Assembly: GCA_013398955.1 (NCBI GenBank)
Contig: VWPU01001293.1
Span: 1-64,000, forward strand
DNA: 64,000 nt
DNA from: Callaeas wilsoni
Lineage: Eukaryota; Chordata; Aves; Passeriformes; Callaeidae
Direction: 5' to 3'
Shown: positions 1 through 13,984 of the stretch, piece after piece
Position numbering within the stretch: the stretch's first letter is position 1
Layout: each line of letters starts with the position of its first letter
Made by a program: the position numbers and the translations under genes
Notes under the pieces: model-generated
What the model was told of the DNA's origin: nothing
Databases searched by the model: none
The model's input: the letters and a program-made list of their open reading frames with translations, nothing else

Positions 1-3000
1 ACCTGTCCAAACCGAGACAAACCACAACTAACAAAAAAACCTACCAAAACCCCCAGTTGTACAGTAAGAATACAGCTTGTTTAAAAGTCCCAGTTTGTGT
101 GCCAAGAATGTGTTGTGGAGCCAGTGGTTTGTTGCACACCACACCTCAAATGCTGACATGTTTTGACAACGCTGCCACCAATTCTGATTTTTAAAGCGGA
201 AGAGAGAGTAGATGTTCACCTCAGCCATCTGCCAATGCAGCAAATGAACACGATGCAGACATTCCATAACTGATGTACCTCAACTCAACAGAAATCCTGT
301 GATTTGAGACACACTTTTGTGGAGAGCCTGGCACAAGCCTGGCGCAGTGAAAGGGGCTATGGTAGCAACATCGAGCTTGTGCAAGTGTAGCAAAGCACAA
401 AGCCAGCATGTTCTTGAGATTAAAAGAACAGGATGCGAAAGGAAGGACAGAATGAAAGGAGGATAACAGCAAAGAGTTACAATATCAGCATGGGAAAGGA
501 GGAGAAAAATGAAAATAATGTTGAAGCCCTAACCGCAGGAATGCAGGTCTAGGAGGTGCTGATCTTTAGAGTACTAACCAATCCTGAGCTTTAGTTTTGC
601 AATATGCATGAGCCTATTAAGTTTCTTATAAAATGTATGCATTATGAGCAATAAACTAAGGCTTGTCGACCATCATATGATGTACTTGTCTCTCTCCGCT
701 TCCGACACACTTTCTCACTGGAGATAATGACTATAGAAATTACCGTGACAGCAGAATTTGTCTCTAGAGTGATATGCACGGAAACTAAACATATTAACTC
801 TTCCACTATAAAGTGGATTAAACTACAGAGAAACTCTTTGTACATGCATTTTCTTGCTGATTTTTACACTCAGAAACACATAATTGGAGATTTTGAAAAA
901 AAATTAGGAGTTGCTATCTGAAAGAAGCTTTCTTTTTGAAAATTTATAGTCCCTTTTGGACATCAAGAGAAAGCATATTCCTAGAAAACTCATCACAGTC
1001 TATAGAAATCACTTGTGTTTCTCACCAATATGAAAGATCATCTGTAAAAACTAATAGAATACAAGAATTTGTAAATATTCAGGGTTTTTTTCAAGGTAAT
1101 CCCTCTGAAACCTCTACAAATTCAAGTGCCAATTATCAGCAGTATGGAAACAGATCAAATGAAATCACAGAGGCAGATTTCACCATCTGGAAAACTCATA
1201 GCAATTGCTACACACACAGTTTTCACTCCTTATTTCAGAATTTACAGAGCTTCACTCCTTCATACCTCTTTTCACATACTTGTGAACTTTTGACATCATC
1301 TGTGATTTAGCTAAAAATAAATATTATTAGAGAAGAAACGAGAAAACATAATTAATTTACAGTATGAAAACTTTAGACCATGAGAACAAATCCAGCTGGT
1401 CTGAGTAGCCCAGATGAAGCCAGTCTGACTACCTGAGTAAGAGTGTGTGCAGAAATGGCCTGTCCTCCCTTCAGAGACCAATATGCACACAGGAAACTGC
1501 CTCTGACTCTACAGATATGATTCTTAAATTCGCATCTCAATCTTCTACAGTTTTGTACATTGAAGTTTTGTACATTTGGTCCATTCTTCTGCCCCTAAGT
1601 AAAATCAGTTCTCTGATGTGATTCTACTTCATTCTTCATGTACCCTTGAAAAAGGAAAGGGTCCTAGTGACAGGGACTACATCTTCTCAAATAATGTATT
1701 CCCATGCTTCCTCCTGCTACTTAAATGTTTTTCCCAAATATCTAACTCAAGCCATCTTTGCTAGAGTTGAAATTAATTTCTTACCCAACTGCAATATAAT
1801 TGGTGCATATTTCCAAGGTCTGTTATGTACGCCCTTGGGGAAACTATGAATAGGACAATTCTGTACGGATACATTCTGAGCTGCAAAGGTTCTTCCACTG
1901 AATAGAACAGCAGGATCTCCTTCCTAAATTCTCCTCTTTTCATGGCTCCTTCTCTCAAGAAAAGTAACAAAATTCCTTTTACCTAGTATTTGTATCATAA
2001 GATGTGCATTTTCCATATGTATTTGCCACTTGGGGAAAAGAAGAAAAGCAAAGACTAAACAGCAAAGGCTAAGATTACAAAACTAGAAGTTTATAAACTC
2101 TCACAAAATATTACTATCTCTTCCTATGCATTCTTTAGATTTCCTCTCTACTGTTCTAATTTACATTATACGGGCTGTATAACTACACTGGTTTAGAGTT
2201 CAGCCTCTTTGTTAATACTCTGAAGCCTTACATTTATTCAGTTCCAACTCTGCTCTCAAAGGAAACTGGCTATTTATTTCAGCAAATGTATTCAAGAAAT
2301 GTAAATCTGGAAAGGAAACAGAATAGTTGTGCATAATATTGTATAAGTTTAGCATAACTATTTGTTTCACTGTCTAAATCCAAGCCTTTTTTTTTTCTCT
2401 CCTTTTGGGATTCACAATTATAATATTTATAGATAAGTAAGAATAGATTCTACGGAAATAATTTCAAAGCTTTTGATAGCTCACGGTAACCAACAGTAAA
2501 TTCAGCACATTGTGTAATAAAATCTTACTGGAGTAATTTCTTCTTGCTACCTAGGAACAACAACAAAATGCTACAGGTTTTTTGGGTGCTTTGTTGGTTT
2601 TTTTTCCCTTCAATTTTAAAAACACAGCTTACTCAAGATGTAAGGAAGAAGTACAGCCCTCTCAAGTTCTGAATCACATCACAAGAGCTCTGAAATCTGC
2701 TTCTACTTCTCCCAGACTTCCTTTGTAACACATCACTTGTCACTTAATACTCTATGCTGCAGGATATACCCATCCCTAGATATACCCATTCCTTTCCTTC
2801 CCCATAAGTTCGTCCATTCTACTTAAAGAGAAAGGAAGTCTCTCCTTTGGCAGGCTAAGTGTTTCAAATTTATAGACTAAGAGGCCAGAAAGGATTGCTG
2901 TGACAATCTAGTCTAGCCTTTTGTATAAAGGACAGCCTGAAATTCATTCTTGTTTCAAGTTAAGTATGACTTACAACCGACTTAGGCAGATTCTACATCA

Positions 3001-4238
3001 GTGTTTCTCTAGGTATGGTATTCAAATAGCTGGTTTTTCTTTCCCATAATAAAAATCAGTGCCTGATTCAGGTACAGATTTGTTTGGCTCCAATGTCCAA
3101 CCTCTGTCTTGTAATACCTTTGTCTGCCTGACAAAATGCAGCTACTGCAATAGCAATGCAAATAATAGACTACACTACATGTTACCTGAAGAGCATTCCT
3201 CCTTAAGTGCACCCCTGGGACAGCTCTAACACCACCTTACTGGGGCTGCCTGACACAAAGCTTTTGGCAACAAGTATGCTATCAAACATCTGTTGTGACC
3301 CCCTCGGAGGTGCCCCCTCTCCCACACCATATGGCCATCGACACCGAGTGGTACCGCAAGGCCACAACCCAGCTCTCATCACTCCCTGTCCTCTCTGGGG
3401 ACGCCAGACACTGACGGATAATTTCACACACACTTCACACTTCATCAGCCTGCTGCAGTGAAAGGAGACATGCCAAGCATGTCCATGTTGAAACACACTC
3501 TGTCCATGTTGCTGTCAGAAAACTCTGCTCATGGAGCACGTGTTGTATACGCTAAAGAAAGGGATTTTTTTTTTTTTTTGTCTAGCACTGCCGTTGCTCC
3601 TCCCAAGCGGCAACTGCTTTCTGTATAACTGGGCTTACACATGGGGCTTTGTCAACACAACTATGGCAGCTATGGGTGAGAGGAGAAAGCAACAAAAGAC
3701 AAACATGGTCACAGAAACACAGCAAAACCTTACACAGCAGGTCAAACTTCCTGCTGACCTAAAGAGCTTTGCTGGCACAAAAATTTAACTTATGATAGGA
3801 TAGCAGATTAAGAGAAAATAAGAAATTCTTCCACAGAGTCAAGTGACAAAATCTGTTACTATGAATCAGGTAAATACAGCAGCAGCATTACCTCTGACCA
3901 GTACATAAGAACAGTAGTGCAAACAGAGGCACAGGGAACGAAGAGATTGAGTTTCCAAGTGAAAACCCTACCAACAAATCAGTTCAAGGAAGAACATCTG
4001 ATATCAGTGATTTTATTTCCCACAGCTACAGTATGGCCATTTAAATCCTCTGTTCAGTTACCAAAGTCATTAGAAAGGCTCAAAGCCCGTGCATACAGTA
4101 TGAAATGTCACTCCCACAGTGGATTCTGTGCAAAGAAAGCAGAGCTAATAGAAAAGCACTCTCAGTAACAGCATGAACACACCAGCACCCTAAGAAGACA
4201 GAATTGAAGATAACACCATTCCACAGTGAAAGTTATAT
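1..4238. other. AT-rich non-coding DNA, no gene recognised
   Basis: No frame reads like a known protein and no exon with convincing splice sites at both ends was found. The first 55 bases are A/C-rich low-complexity sequence. A run of 15 T lies at 3565-3579. A patch at about 3200-3470 is clearly richer in G and C than its surroundings and carries 84-97 codon open frames on both strands; it is not recognised. A line near 3910-3960 faintly resembles the conserved part of old MIR/L2 repeats but is too weak to call. Confidence 0.6.
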
Positions 4239-4772
4239 CATAGAATCATAGAAGGGTTGAAGTTGGAAGGATCTTTAAGATCACCGACTTCCAATCCCCC
4301 TGAAATGGGCAGGGACACATTCCACTAGGCCAGGTTACTCAGACCCCCATCCAACCAAGCCTCGAACGCTTCCAGGGATGGGGCATCCACAACTTCTCTG
4401 GACATCTTATTCCAGAGCCTTGGCACTGTCACAGTCAAGAGTTTCCTCCTAAAACCTAATCTCAACTTACCCTCTTTCACTTCAAACCCATTCTCCTTTG
4501 TCTTATTACATGTCCTTGGCAAAAGACCCTCACCAGTTTTCTTGTAGGCCCCCCCTGAAGTACTGGAAGGCTTAGAGGTTGCTCTAAGGCCTGCCCAGAG
4601 CCTTCTCTTCTCCAGGCTGAACAACCCCAGCTCTCTCAGCTTGTTTTCATAGGGAAGGTGTTCCAGCCTCTTGATCACCTTTGTGGCCCTCCAGCAGGTC
4701 CATGTCCTTATGCTGGGGTCACCAGAGGTGGACATAGTACTGCAGAGGGGGTCTCATGACAGTAGAGCCATT
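4239..4772 (-). mobile_element. CR1 LINE, 5'-truncated 3' end
   Basis: The plus strand opens with tcatagaatcatagaa, the reverse complement of the CR1 3' terminal repeat, so the element reads on the minus strand. A 136-codon open frame at 4325-4735 matches the end of the CR1 ORF2 reverse-transcriptase polyprotein: it keeps the FSLEKRRLWAGL block and ends with the REVVDAPSLEAFEAWLDG signature. The similarity continues past the frame into the motif that reads ATGAGACCCCC on the minus strand, so the element runs to about 4772. Only about 0.5 kb of a full-length element of several kb remains, typical of CR1 target-primed 5' truncation. No target duplication is visible. Confidence 0.93.
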
Positions 4773-5818
4773 AGATCAGTTTGAGGCAAAAGTCTTGTGG
4801 CTGTACCTTTCAAGAACACTGCTGTGCAAAGTCCAGAAAGCCAAACATTAACTTGCCCTTAACAAAAGTTTCCTCAGTACTGTCCCCTTTTCTTCTTTCT
4901 TTCTGTGTTTTTTTAAGAATAAATCAAGCTCTTCTTTAGGAAACTTGGAAGGCAAATTTTCCATTTGTAGCAGGAAATGGCAATATGGAGACAAACACCT
5001 TCATATCAGAGCTTAATCACCTCCATTGTGGCCAGGTTGACTCATTATGAAATTAGGTGATGGCACATCACTCAAGAGTTATTTTTGTTGCATCCGCAGC
5101 AGCTAAGACACTGCACCACTTCTTCTGGCAGTCCAAGTGTCCAAGCAGCGGATCTTTAGCTGCTTGACTCTCAAGTTGCCCTCTAACTTTTTTCTCTTTT
5201 GGATTCACAGTATGGCAAAACACTGCTTAGATGGTTACTAAACATCTGTAAACTGAACAGGGAAACAGCTCCATATGAGGACACAGGCTATACTCACGAG
5301 GCTGTGCTTTACTCTCTACAGCTTGTAAAACTCTAATTTCCTGAACTGAAAGTGGTGCCCAACTCAAAGTATCTGCATTAGAGGCTGTCGGTTACATTTA
5401 AAGCAGACAAAGATCTTGATGCCTTGTAAGCATTACTGATACACAGGTTAAACTCCCCAGTATAAACCTCACTTCAGCCTCCAGGATTTCCCCATACATA
5501 ACGCTCATCAAGAGTGCAAAGACACAAAATGGAGCACCTGGAGATTGATGCTATTTCCACAGCTGCTCTGTGACACATGTCAATCCCAGGAATGTTTTGA
5601 GTGATTTAAGTCACATCATCTGCTGAACAACTGTCCAGGTACAAACCAACAGCCTTTTAACTCATCCTGAAAAACTAGACCTTTAGCCTATGCTTAGCTC
5701 TGGTCTATAGGTCAGTGCTTTGCTTGCCACATCTAAATTAGATGTAAGTATAAAAGTAAATAAATCTCACACACAGATTTCATTGACATACCAGTGGCCT
5801 TCTGCTACAAAAGCTGAA
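4773..5818. other. Non-coding spacer between two CR1 fragments
   Basis: No open frame of interest and no recognised repeat. A donor-like motif reading GTAAGTAT on the plus strand lies near 5745, but no exon-like frame precedes it. Confidence 0.6.
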
Positions 5819-6516
5819 TCAGAGAATCATTAAGATTGGAATGGACCTCTGGAGATCATTTAGTCCAACCCTCCTGCCAAGGTAAGGTCACCTAGAGCAG
5901 GTTACACAGGAACTCATCCAGGAGAGTTTTGAATGTCTCCAGAGAGGAGACGCCACAACCTCTCCAGGCAGCCTGTTCCAGTTTTCTGCCACTCTCAATG
6001 TAAAGAAGTTCTTTCTTATGTTGAGCTGGTACTACTTGTGTTTTAGTTTATGGCCATTGCTCTTTGTTCTTTCGCTGGGGGCCACTGAAAAGAGTCTGGC
6101 ACCATCCTCTTGGCACCTGCCTTTGAGAGATTTATATGCATTAATAAGACTCCCTCTTAGTTTCCTCTCCAGACTAAACAGGCTCAGCTCTCAGAGTCTC
6201 TCCTCCCAAGAGATGTTCCAGATCCCTGATCATCTTTCACTGGACAAGTAGTTCCATGTTTTTCTCGTATTGTGGATCCCAGAACTGGACAGAGCATTCC
6301 AGATGCGACATCACTGGGGCTGAGTAGAGGGGCAGGATCAGCTCCCTCGACCTGCTGGGCACATTCTTCCTGATGCACCTCACAATACCATTGCCCCTTC
6401 TGGCCACAATGGCACTCCTGGATCATAGCCAACCTGTCATCCACCACGACTCCCAGGTCCTTCTCAGCAGGGCTGCTCTCTAGTAGGTCAGCCCCCAACC
6501 TGTACTGGTGACTGAG
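5819..6516 (-). mobile_element. CR1 LINE, 3' part, second subfamily
   Basis: The plus strand begins tcagagaatcattaagattgg, a CR1 3' end of a different subfamily from the 4.2-kb copy. Translated on the minus strand, residues near the 6515 end read YRLGADLLESSPAEKDLGVVVD, the conserved late ORF2 block of CR1. The frame then decays through shifts and stops (a 159-codon frame at 6184-6663 covers only part). The element is 5'-truncated and inactive. Just beyond its 5' edge, 6570-6606 is A-rich. Confidence 0.88.
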
Positions 6517-9500
6517 TACTCTTCTTTCATGTATGCTTACAAAGAATACATAATTGTGAATTGTGTCTGTGGGGAAAAATGAAAAAAAAAAGAAAAAGAA
6601 GAAAGAATGCCTTTCCTGACACACTTTGCTGTGTCTGCACCAAGCAAGTCCACAGACACCCATACTAACACTGTCATGGAAGTCAAAGCTTTTCTAGACG
6701 ATGAACTCCTGAGTCCCCAGTGCTTTGTAACATCAACATATTTTCCTTCTGTAGTAAAGCCAACTTCCTTCTGTCAGACACACAGACAATTCTTACCAGC
6801 AAAGACACTGAACAATTTGGTCAAAAACTGTATAAATACTTCTTAACTACTCTCTTATTGCTGTGTTGCCCAGTATCAGTGCTGACCAGATAATCTGTGG
6901 GAAAGGATAGACCAGAAAAAAAGAGCTACAGTAAGAGAAAACAAGAAATAAAACAGAACCCACGCCACTGGTCACAACTATAGAATAAATAAATTGTGAA
7001 GGTACAGGTTCTGCTCCTACTGAATTCACTGGCTGGCTTCCCGTTTATTTCAATCGGCCTGAACGCATGCATCCCTCCAGCTTCTGTCCTGCCAGAAAGG
7101 AAGGCTGGCAGACAATCCATCAACATAAGCTACAAAGAATCAGCACTAGCACTTTGAAAATTCAACTGCCATTCAAAATAAAATTCAAAGCTAGGAAATT
7201 ACAGGAAAAACCTTCCAGCAGCTTCGACTGCTATTGCATATACAGCAATAGATTTAATTTAAAGCAATCCAAAAGCTACTAACTGTGCTCTCTATGTAGA
7301 ATTTAACTAACAGAATGTTCCTGTAACAACTTTAAATTCTCAATTCTCTTTTTAATTTTGCAAAGGCAATACTACACAAACACTGTTAATCATATTCCTC
7401 ATGTTTAAGGTCAGAGCTGGATAGAATGGAGAACCTCTTTCCATAAACTCACATGTAATTCACCACAGCTATATTTTACAGAAAAATGTAAGGCAAAAAT
7501 CTGAAAAACTGGTTATATTTCAGTGTGGTCAGCTATACTTTGGTGGAAGGCGCAACTGATAGTCAGTTCTTTTCAATCTTGAAATTATTTGGCTATAGAT
7601 GAGATTAATTAATCTTGCTGGACACACTGCAAATTCCCCTCTCTGTGTAGAAATCAGAGACAGGAAATATTCTATGCTGTACCAAAAAGCAGGTGTATAC
7701 ATCCAAGTTCTCTCCTGTTGATTTACTACATTTTGTACTGGGTAAGATTTACTACCGGGTTGTTGGGATTTTTGGTTTTGGGTTGGTTCTGCGGTTTGTT
7801 GGTTTATTTGCTAATCTAGGGTTTTTGTTTTGTTGGAGGCCAGAGGGAGAGAAGCATCCTCCCTCCTTTTATCCCCCCTCCTTTTATCCGTTTTTCAACA
7901 ACGGTACTCTGAGACTAGTATGGTTATTTTTATGTAACACAGAAAAGAAAATTGTTACACATCTAATTAGTAATTTCCCTGGACAAAGTTAACAAAGTTG
8001 TTCTTAAAGGTCCTAACCCCTGAGCTTACATCCAAACCTAAAACTCATTAGAAGCGAAAGCTGATGAGAACTGACTAATGAAAAGAAGCTGCTAACCCTT
8101 TAACTTGTTTTCAAGTGGTTTCTTTACTTGCTTTTTTTAAGACTTTGATTTTAGGTTTTACTCTTGATGCTGCTATTTTCTACAAAGATTAAGCTTTGAT
8201 TAATATCTCAGGATGTCCAAACCTAAAGCAAATCCACAAGGATGCCTGGGATTTGTTATTTTGGATCTTGAAAAATCTGAAACCTACCTGTGTTACGTTT
8301 TCTCCTGTGTAAATAAAGTGCTTGATTTCTATGCTTCATATTCAATTTCTCCATAAATCAGACTTAAAGGAGCTTTGTAAACAGCAAAAAAACCAAAGCC
8401 TCTTCTGTTTTCTACTTCCAGAAAGTAAAACTAGCTTTTATGTATAGGTATACACACAGATTTGAGATATAGCATAATGCTAAAGGTGCTGTGAAACTGC
8501 TACAGTGTTCCAAGGGCTGATCAGAGACATGCAGGTCAATAGAGCAGAGGAGAAACAAAAGTTGAAAGTCCACTATTCTCCTTGACTTCCTGTACCTACT
8601 TAAGATTAGTATTTTGCTCTTTAAATACTAAAAAATTTAAATGGTTTTCAGCAGTCCTGCACACATTTAATTGGATACAAACAACACAAACATCTGATGA
8701 CTGTAACAAGTGTATTTCCCACCTCCTTATCTGGTGTTAAACCACAGGAGGAAAAAAAAGAAAAAAAAAACAGAGATGGAAGAAAAAAAAGACTACAGGA
8801 GATCAGCTAGTGTATTTTCTAGCTTTAAGCCTCAGCTGATGGAAAATAACAAGAGCTTCCAAAAGGAATTTAATTTATCCAGGTGCTTTACTATCTGGGC
8901 AAGCAGTAATGAATCAGATTTTTGTCTCAGAAATTCCAGTAACATCATTATTGCTCTTATACTCAGTGGGGTCTTGAAGATTTTTTTGTTAGTTTGGGGT
9001 TCTTTTTGGTAGGCTGTTTATTTGTGGGGTTTTTGGAAGTGGATTTTGTTTTAGTTTTTGATTTGTTCTTTTTTTTTTTTTTTTTCTTTTCGTGTTTTTT
9101 GAGATGACCTCAGACCCCTCTGCCATCATATTCCCGCTCAAAAGAGAGCTATGCCCTATTCGTGACTGCAAGATATGGAACACAGTGCACTGACACCGCA
9201 CAACATAAGAATCCAATGTCCACATAAAGAGCAACTGAAGTCAACACATTGCAAAAGGTGGCCCTGCGTGTGTACAAAAACAAGTAAAATAAGTAAATGT
9301 CTATTCATTTTCCTATTCGCTCCAATGGTTAAAGGTGCCTTGTTAAATTGGTTAAAGATGCCTTGCTACCCCATTCCAAATAACACACCTACATAGAAAG
9401 CATTAAAAATAAAAAAAAGATAAAGAACTTCAAAAGCTTTCCATGAGTGAAAGCACACATCTAACAGAAAGTGGTGAGGTTAACAATGAATATGTATTTT

Positions 9501-12500
9501 AAACGCTGTTCTGCTGGTAATACTTCATTCGTAAGTGCACCTGTAGGTAATCTATACAATAATACTTACAAAACAAATGCTGACCCAGCACAGCAGATTA
9601 GCAAGCAGGGTCTGAGGCTGAATATTAACAGCTACTTCAAAAACAAACTAATGAGTTTCAGGTAACTAGACTAGATGAATGGTATTGCTACTTAAATGAA
9701 ATGAAGAACAGGAGCAGGTCAGCAACATTCACAGAAAAAAAAGCGTTTTGAAAGCATTTCAGTTAAAAAAGACAGAACAATGTAACAGCCACATGGAAGT
9801 GCTTCCTAATTTTATTAAGGAATGTCAGTAGCAGTCTTAAAAGAACTGACACCCTTGCTAACACTTTTTCTGTTAAGGTGAACTCAGTTAACAGCTTTTG
9901 AATGACCTGATTCACCTGAAAACTTCACTAGTCTGACCCAAGAGCAGTGGCCCAAATCCTGCAAAATTGCAGAGCTATTCAATAGTTTGGGACTCCATAC
10001 CTTTTCCATACACCTTTAATATTCAGGAACTAACATAGACCATCAGGTTGATTTTCTAACCCCATGACTTTCTTGATTTCTATCACAGAGTTTTGTGAAT
10101 TAGGTTGCAAGATAATGCATCATAGATACCACGCAGAGCTCTAGTAAAGGGACATTTAAATAGTCATTGGCACTTGTACCGGGCTGGAGGTCATTCACTG
10201 AATGGCAAACATGTAACTGTTTCACAAAATAACATTGAATCCTTAACGCCAGATAAAAGTGAACATTAGGGAGGAAGTTCAAGCCCCAGGCATTTAAAAG
10301 GAATATGGTGATACAATCCTTTCAGAGGTAACTTGTTTACAGCCAGTAACATTTCCAGGAGCAGACATACAGTAAAGTAAGAGACAATCAAGTTTGCAGA
10401 ATGATGGAAGAGCATTCAGAGCATATTGTTGCTTCCTCTTGTCCTCTTTGCTTTAAATTCAATGCAGAATTTTATAGTCCCTTTGCACAAAGAGATAACT
10501 ATATATTTTCCCCATAATTCTGAAGCAGTCTTTGTCCTACGTGTTCTGGATCTGTCTCTCATGGCATATAGACGACCTTGCTTCAGTGAGATGAAGACAG
10601 CACACCCACTTCTGAGCAAACCAGTCTTAACCACCAGTTCTGAACACAGCGCAGTTCAAGACTATCTTTGAGTCGCGGCATGGAGAAGTGGGGACAGGGA
10701 AACTAAGTCTTACTGGTAGCACAGACTCCCTGTCACTCAGAGCAAGCTCAGCTCCAGCATACCCTCTACAAGGCCCAGAAGAGAGCAGAGGGATAAGATT
10801 TGCTGCTTCTTTGCAGCCCTTCCACCTCTACAAAGCAAGACACTCATACTGGGAGCTGTTGGATTATAAACTGAGGAAGATATCCTCCTTCTGCATAACT
10901 CCACTTGATAAAACCAATACTGAACCACACTTTAAGGACTGTGCAAGGCAAGGAACCATTACTCACATTACTCATATCTGGAGATGAGCGAGAATCTAGG
11001 CCATGCTACGGCAGGCAATGCAAAACGTTCCCTGTGAGAAAACACAGCCTAGCAAACTGGCACTCTGCCCTTCTCAAAATCTCAAGTGGTATTCAGGGGC
11101 AACCTTATTACAGGATGCCACACTACTTCCACTGTTAAGCAGTCACAAGCACAGCACACTCAGCTCCCAAAGTTCATGGTATTAAAATAATAAATTAGAA
11201 ACACTTGTCTCTCTGCAGAAGTGCCTGCAGCACAGTCTGGGACAAGCAGCAGGAGGCAATGACAGTGCAAGAAAAGGGTATAAACAGCAGGAGGGAAATG
11301 TCGAGTCTATCAAAGGATGCTCCAGAATAAAAAAAGCTACTCTTGTCATGAATTCACAGGCTGTAGCATGACATCATTATGAGCCTTCTACAACAGCCTT
11401 GCCCTGTGAAGCTTCTGCCTGACCCTTTCACACATGGTACAGGTCTCTGTGGTGGAGCCTTCTGTGAGCCTTTTTAAAGGTTTCATTCCATGAGGAAATG
11501 AAAATGTATTTGTTTCAGTGTGCAAGACATAAATTTAGACTCAATCCCACTTTAAATTCTATCTTGTTACCCATTCTGAACTATGTTAAGCAAATCAACA
11601 GTTCTAAAGTCCACAGCACGGTGTTCTGACTGTAGCATGGTGATTTTCAACTGTGCTCCAGCTGTTTGACTGAATAATGTTCAAAGGCCCTGAGCATACT
11701 AGTTAGCACAGCAGTTCTCAAATATCTACTACTTGAACATCAATCAGGTGAGACAGAGAGAAATGTACCATCTAAGAACTCGCACTAACTACACTGACTA
11801 AAATTACCGAGGCATACATGGCCCTGAAATTCCAATTCAAGTGTCTAATATTATAATGTTCTAAAATCTGGGAGTATTTTACTCTATTCTGTATAAATAA
11901 CAGCATAATTTCTGAACAACTTCAATAGGAGAAACAAATTAATTAATAATTTTCAAACATAGCTGATAAACCTTTCACAATGTCCTCATCATAAACACAG
12001 TCACACATTGCTATACATTATATTATTTATACTATTGAAGGAAAGGGGCAAGGTCCAAAGTGCTTCAATGGCCTCACAAGGGTTTATTTTGTAAGCTCAT
12101 GTTCAGCTTCGAAGTGCCATGTTCTTCACTGATTAGCTTTATACTATTTGGAAACTTAAATGCCTATCCCAATGAAGCAAACAGATGGAGGACCTACTGG
12201 TAGGTACTTCCTCCAGAAGAAATTGGGAGGCTCATTTTACCTATCCAATTTTGAAAACCTTATTTCTGAGTTCCCCAAGCGAGATACCAGAGCTTAAATG
12301 GTGGAATTGCCAAATAAATCTGCTCAGCCTTGGATACTTCGAGCAGGCTAATTTAGTTGGTAATGAATGTCTGTAATGATGACAAGGATCCTGATGAAGC
12401 ACTGCTGTGCATTTTACAGGCACAGCCTGTATAACCAACTGATTTGTAGGCAAGTAGCAGACATTTCTTTCAGAGAAGCAGGCTTCTTTACATCCAGCTG

Positions 12501-12698
12501 GAGCCTCTAGTATGAGAGGGCTGTGGGTCACGAGAAAACTGAACAAAACATCCCAAATCTTCAAATCCAACCAGACATAACCAAAGAAAAAGGCAACTCA
12601 TGGAAACTGAGGACTTATGGTAGCCTTAGCATCGTACAATGTCTATCAAAGGCAACTATCTTATAATATAAAAAGCAATAACTGTACTTCCACAGGGA
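6517..12698. other. AT-rich non-coding DNA with low-complexity tracts
   Basis: No gene recognised over about 6.2 kb. Local features are an A-rich stretch at 6570-6606; a 14-bp word ccctccttttatcc repeated at 7861-7874 and 7876-7889; an A-rich stretch at 8749-8796; and a G/T-rich stretch at about 8985-9095 ending in a run of 17 T (9069-9085). Open frames of 60-110 codons here have no family features and lie in skewed sequence. Confidence 0.6.
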
Positions 12699-13165
12699 TA
12701 GAAGCATCAAATGTTAAGGGGTTGGAATGGACCTTAAAGATCATCTAGTTCCAAACTTCCCTGCCATGGATAGGGACACCACTCACTAAATCATGTTGCT
12801 CAAGGCCTTATCCAGCCTGGCCTTGACCAGTGTCAGGGTTGGGACATCCATAGCCTCCCTGGGAACCTGTTCCAGTGTCTCACTACCCTCACAGTAAAGA
12901 ATTTCTTCCTAATATCTGTAACCTAAGTTTCTTCTCTTTGAATTTGAGCCCATTACTCCTTGTCCTATCACTACAGTTCCGGATGGAGAGTCCCTCTCTG
13001 GCTTCCCCATAGGCCCCCTTCAGATACTCAGCACTTGCTATGAGGTCTCCACACAACCTCACAGCAACCTCTTCTCCAGGCTGAACAGCCCAATTTTCTC
13101 AGCCTGTCCTCGTAGGGCAGGTGCTCCAGTCCTACCTTCTTAAGGTAGCTTTTTATTTGGCCTTA
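12699..13165 (-). mobile_element. CR1 LINE, 5'-truncated 3' end
   Basis: The reverse complement shows the CR1 3' untranslated region (ggttggaatggacctt followed by agatcatctag on the plus strand), then the decayed end of ORF2 (plus-strand ctccaggctgaacagccc and tgctccag blocks). The terminal octamer repeat is eroded (atagaagcatcaaatg). Several shifts and stops destroy the reading frame. The 5' edge fades near 13130-13165. Confidence 0.9.
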
Positions 13166-13984
13166 TTACGTGCTTAGTAATCACTTACTGTACACAAGAG
13201 GACATCACATCACAATGAATCAAAATTCACCCATTAAAATCTCGCCTACATGCTCATTTCTTCTTTCCACTGCAAGCAACAGTGTGTTTCAAAGTACACA
13301 TACACAGTGTCAAATACACATTTCTGGCAGGAATACCTTGAGTGCAGCTTTACCTGTTATTAGTTTTGAACATATCCTAAAGATGTTTCTAAGAAACAGA
13401 GCAAAGTCTGACTTAAAAAGAAATATGTATCACATTGGAATGAATTTAAACACACTCTTAAACTGCTAGCTGCAAAAGTGTTATTGAACTGTTAAAAGTG
13501 TGCATTCTGTTAAACTCTGCCCTTCCTACAGTTCTTACTAGTAAATAAATAACAACATTTACCTCAATGCAGCAGCTGGTGTCTGTGCCAGAAAAAAGTC
13601 AAAAAGGGTGGTGTAAGTTAGAATTCAGCTGCTATGCCAAAATGATTTTTATGCAGCTTTAAAATCACGTTATAGAAAGAGAAAAATATTTACTGTTTAT
13701 AATGGTATCAATGAACAACAAATTGGACCCTACTGAATTAGACACTGCAAACACAGAGTGAAGAAGAAGTGCCTATTCCAAACAGTGCACAAGCCACCTG
13801 AATGAGTCTGTGCCTATTAGAGGTGTTCCATCCTTTACACACATAGTAAGGTCAATAATGTAATTAATAAAGCTCACCTCTCAGATCTCAAAAATAGTAT
13901 CAAAACCACAACACTATGGGATACCTTGGGAAAACCAAAGAAAACCCTGAAAACAACTCCCAATACTTTTCTGTGCAGAACTGA
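13166..13984. other. Non-coding DNA upstream of the CpG islands
   Basis: No gene recognised. On the minus strand a fair splice-donor motif (GAGAG|GTGAGC) lies near 13,876. It could end an exon of a transcript starting in the CpG island and running leftward, but no matching acceptor or coding frame supports this. Confidence 0.5.

Noticed and set aside
1983..2028. A 46-bp minus-strand micro-exon between CCCCAAG and CTAG|GTAAAA
   Set aside because: The donor is weak, two frames are open, and such short pairs arise by chance in AT-rich DNA.
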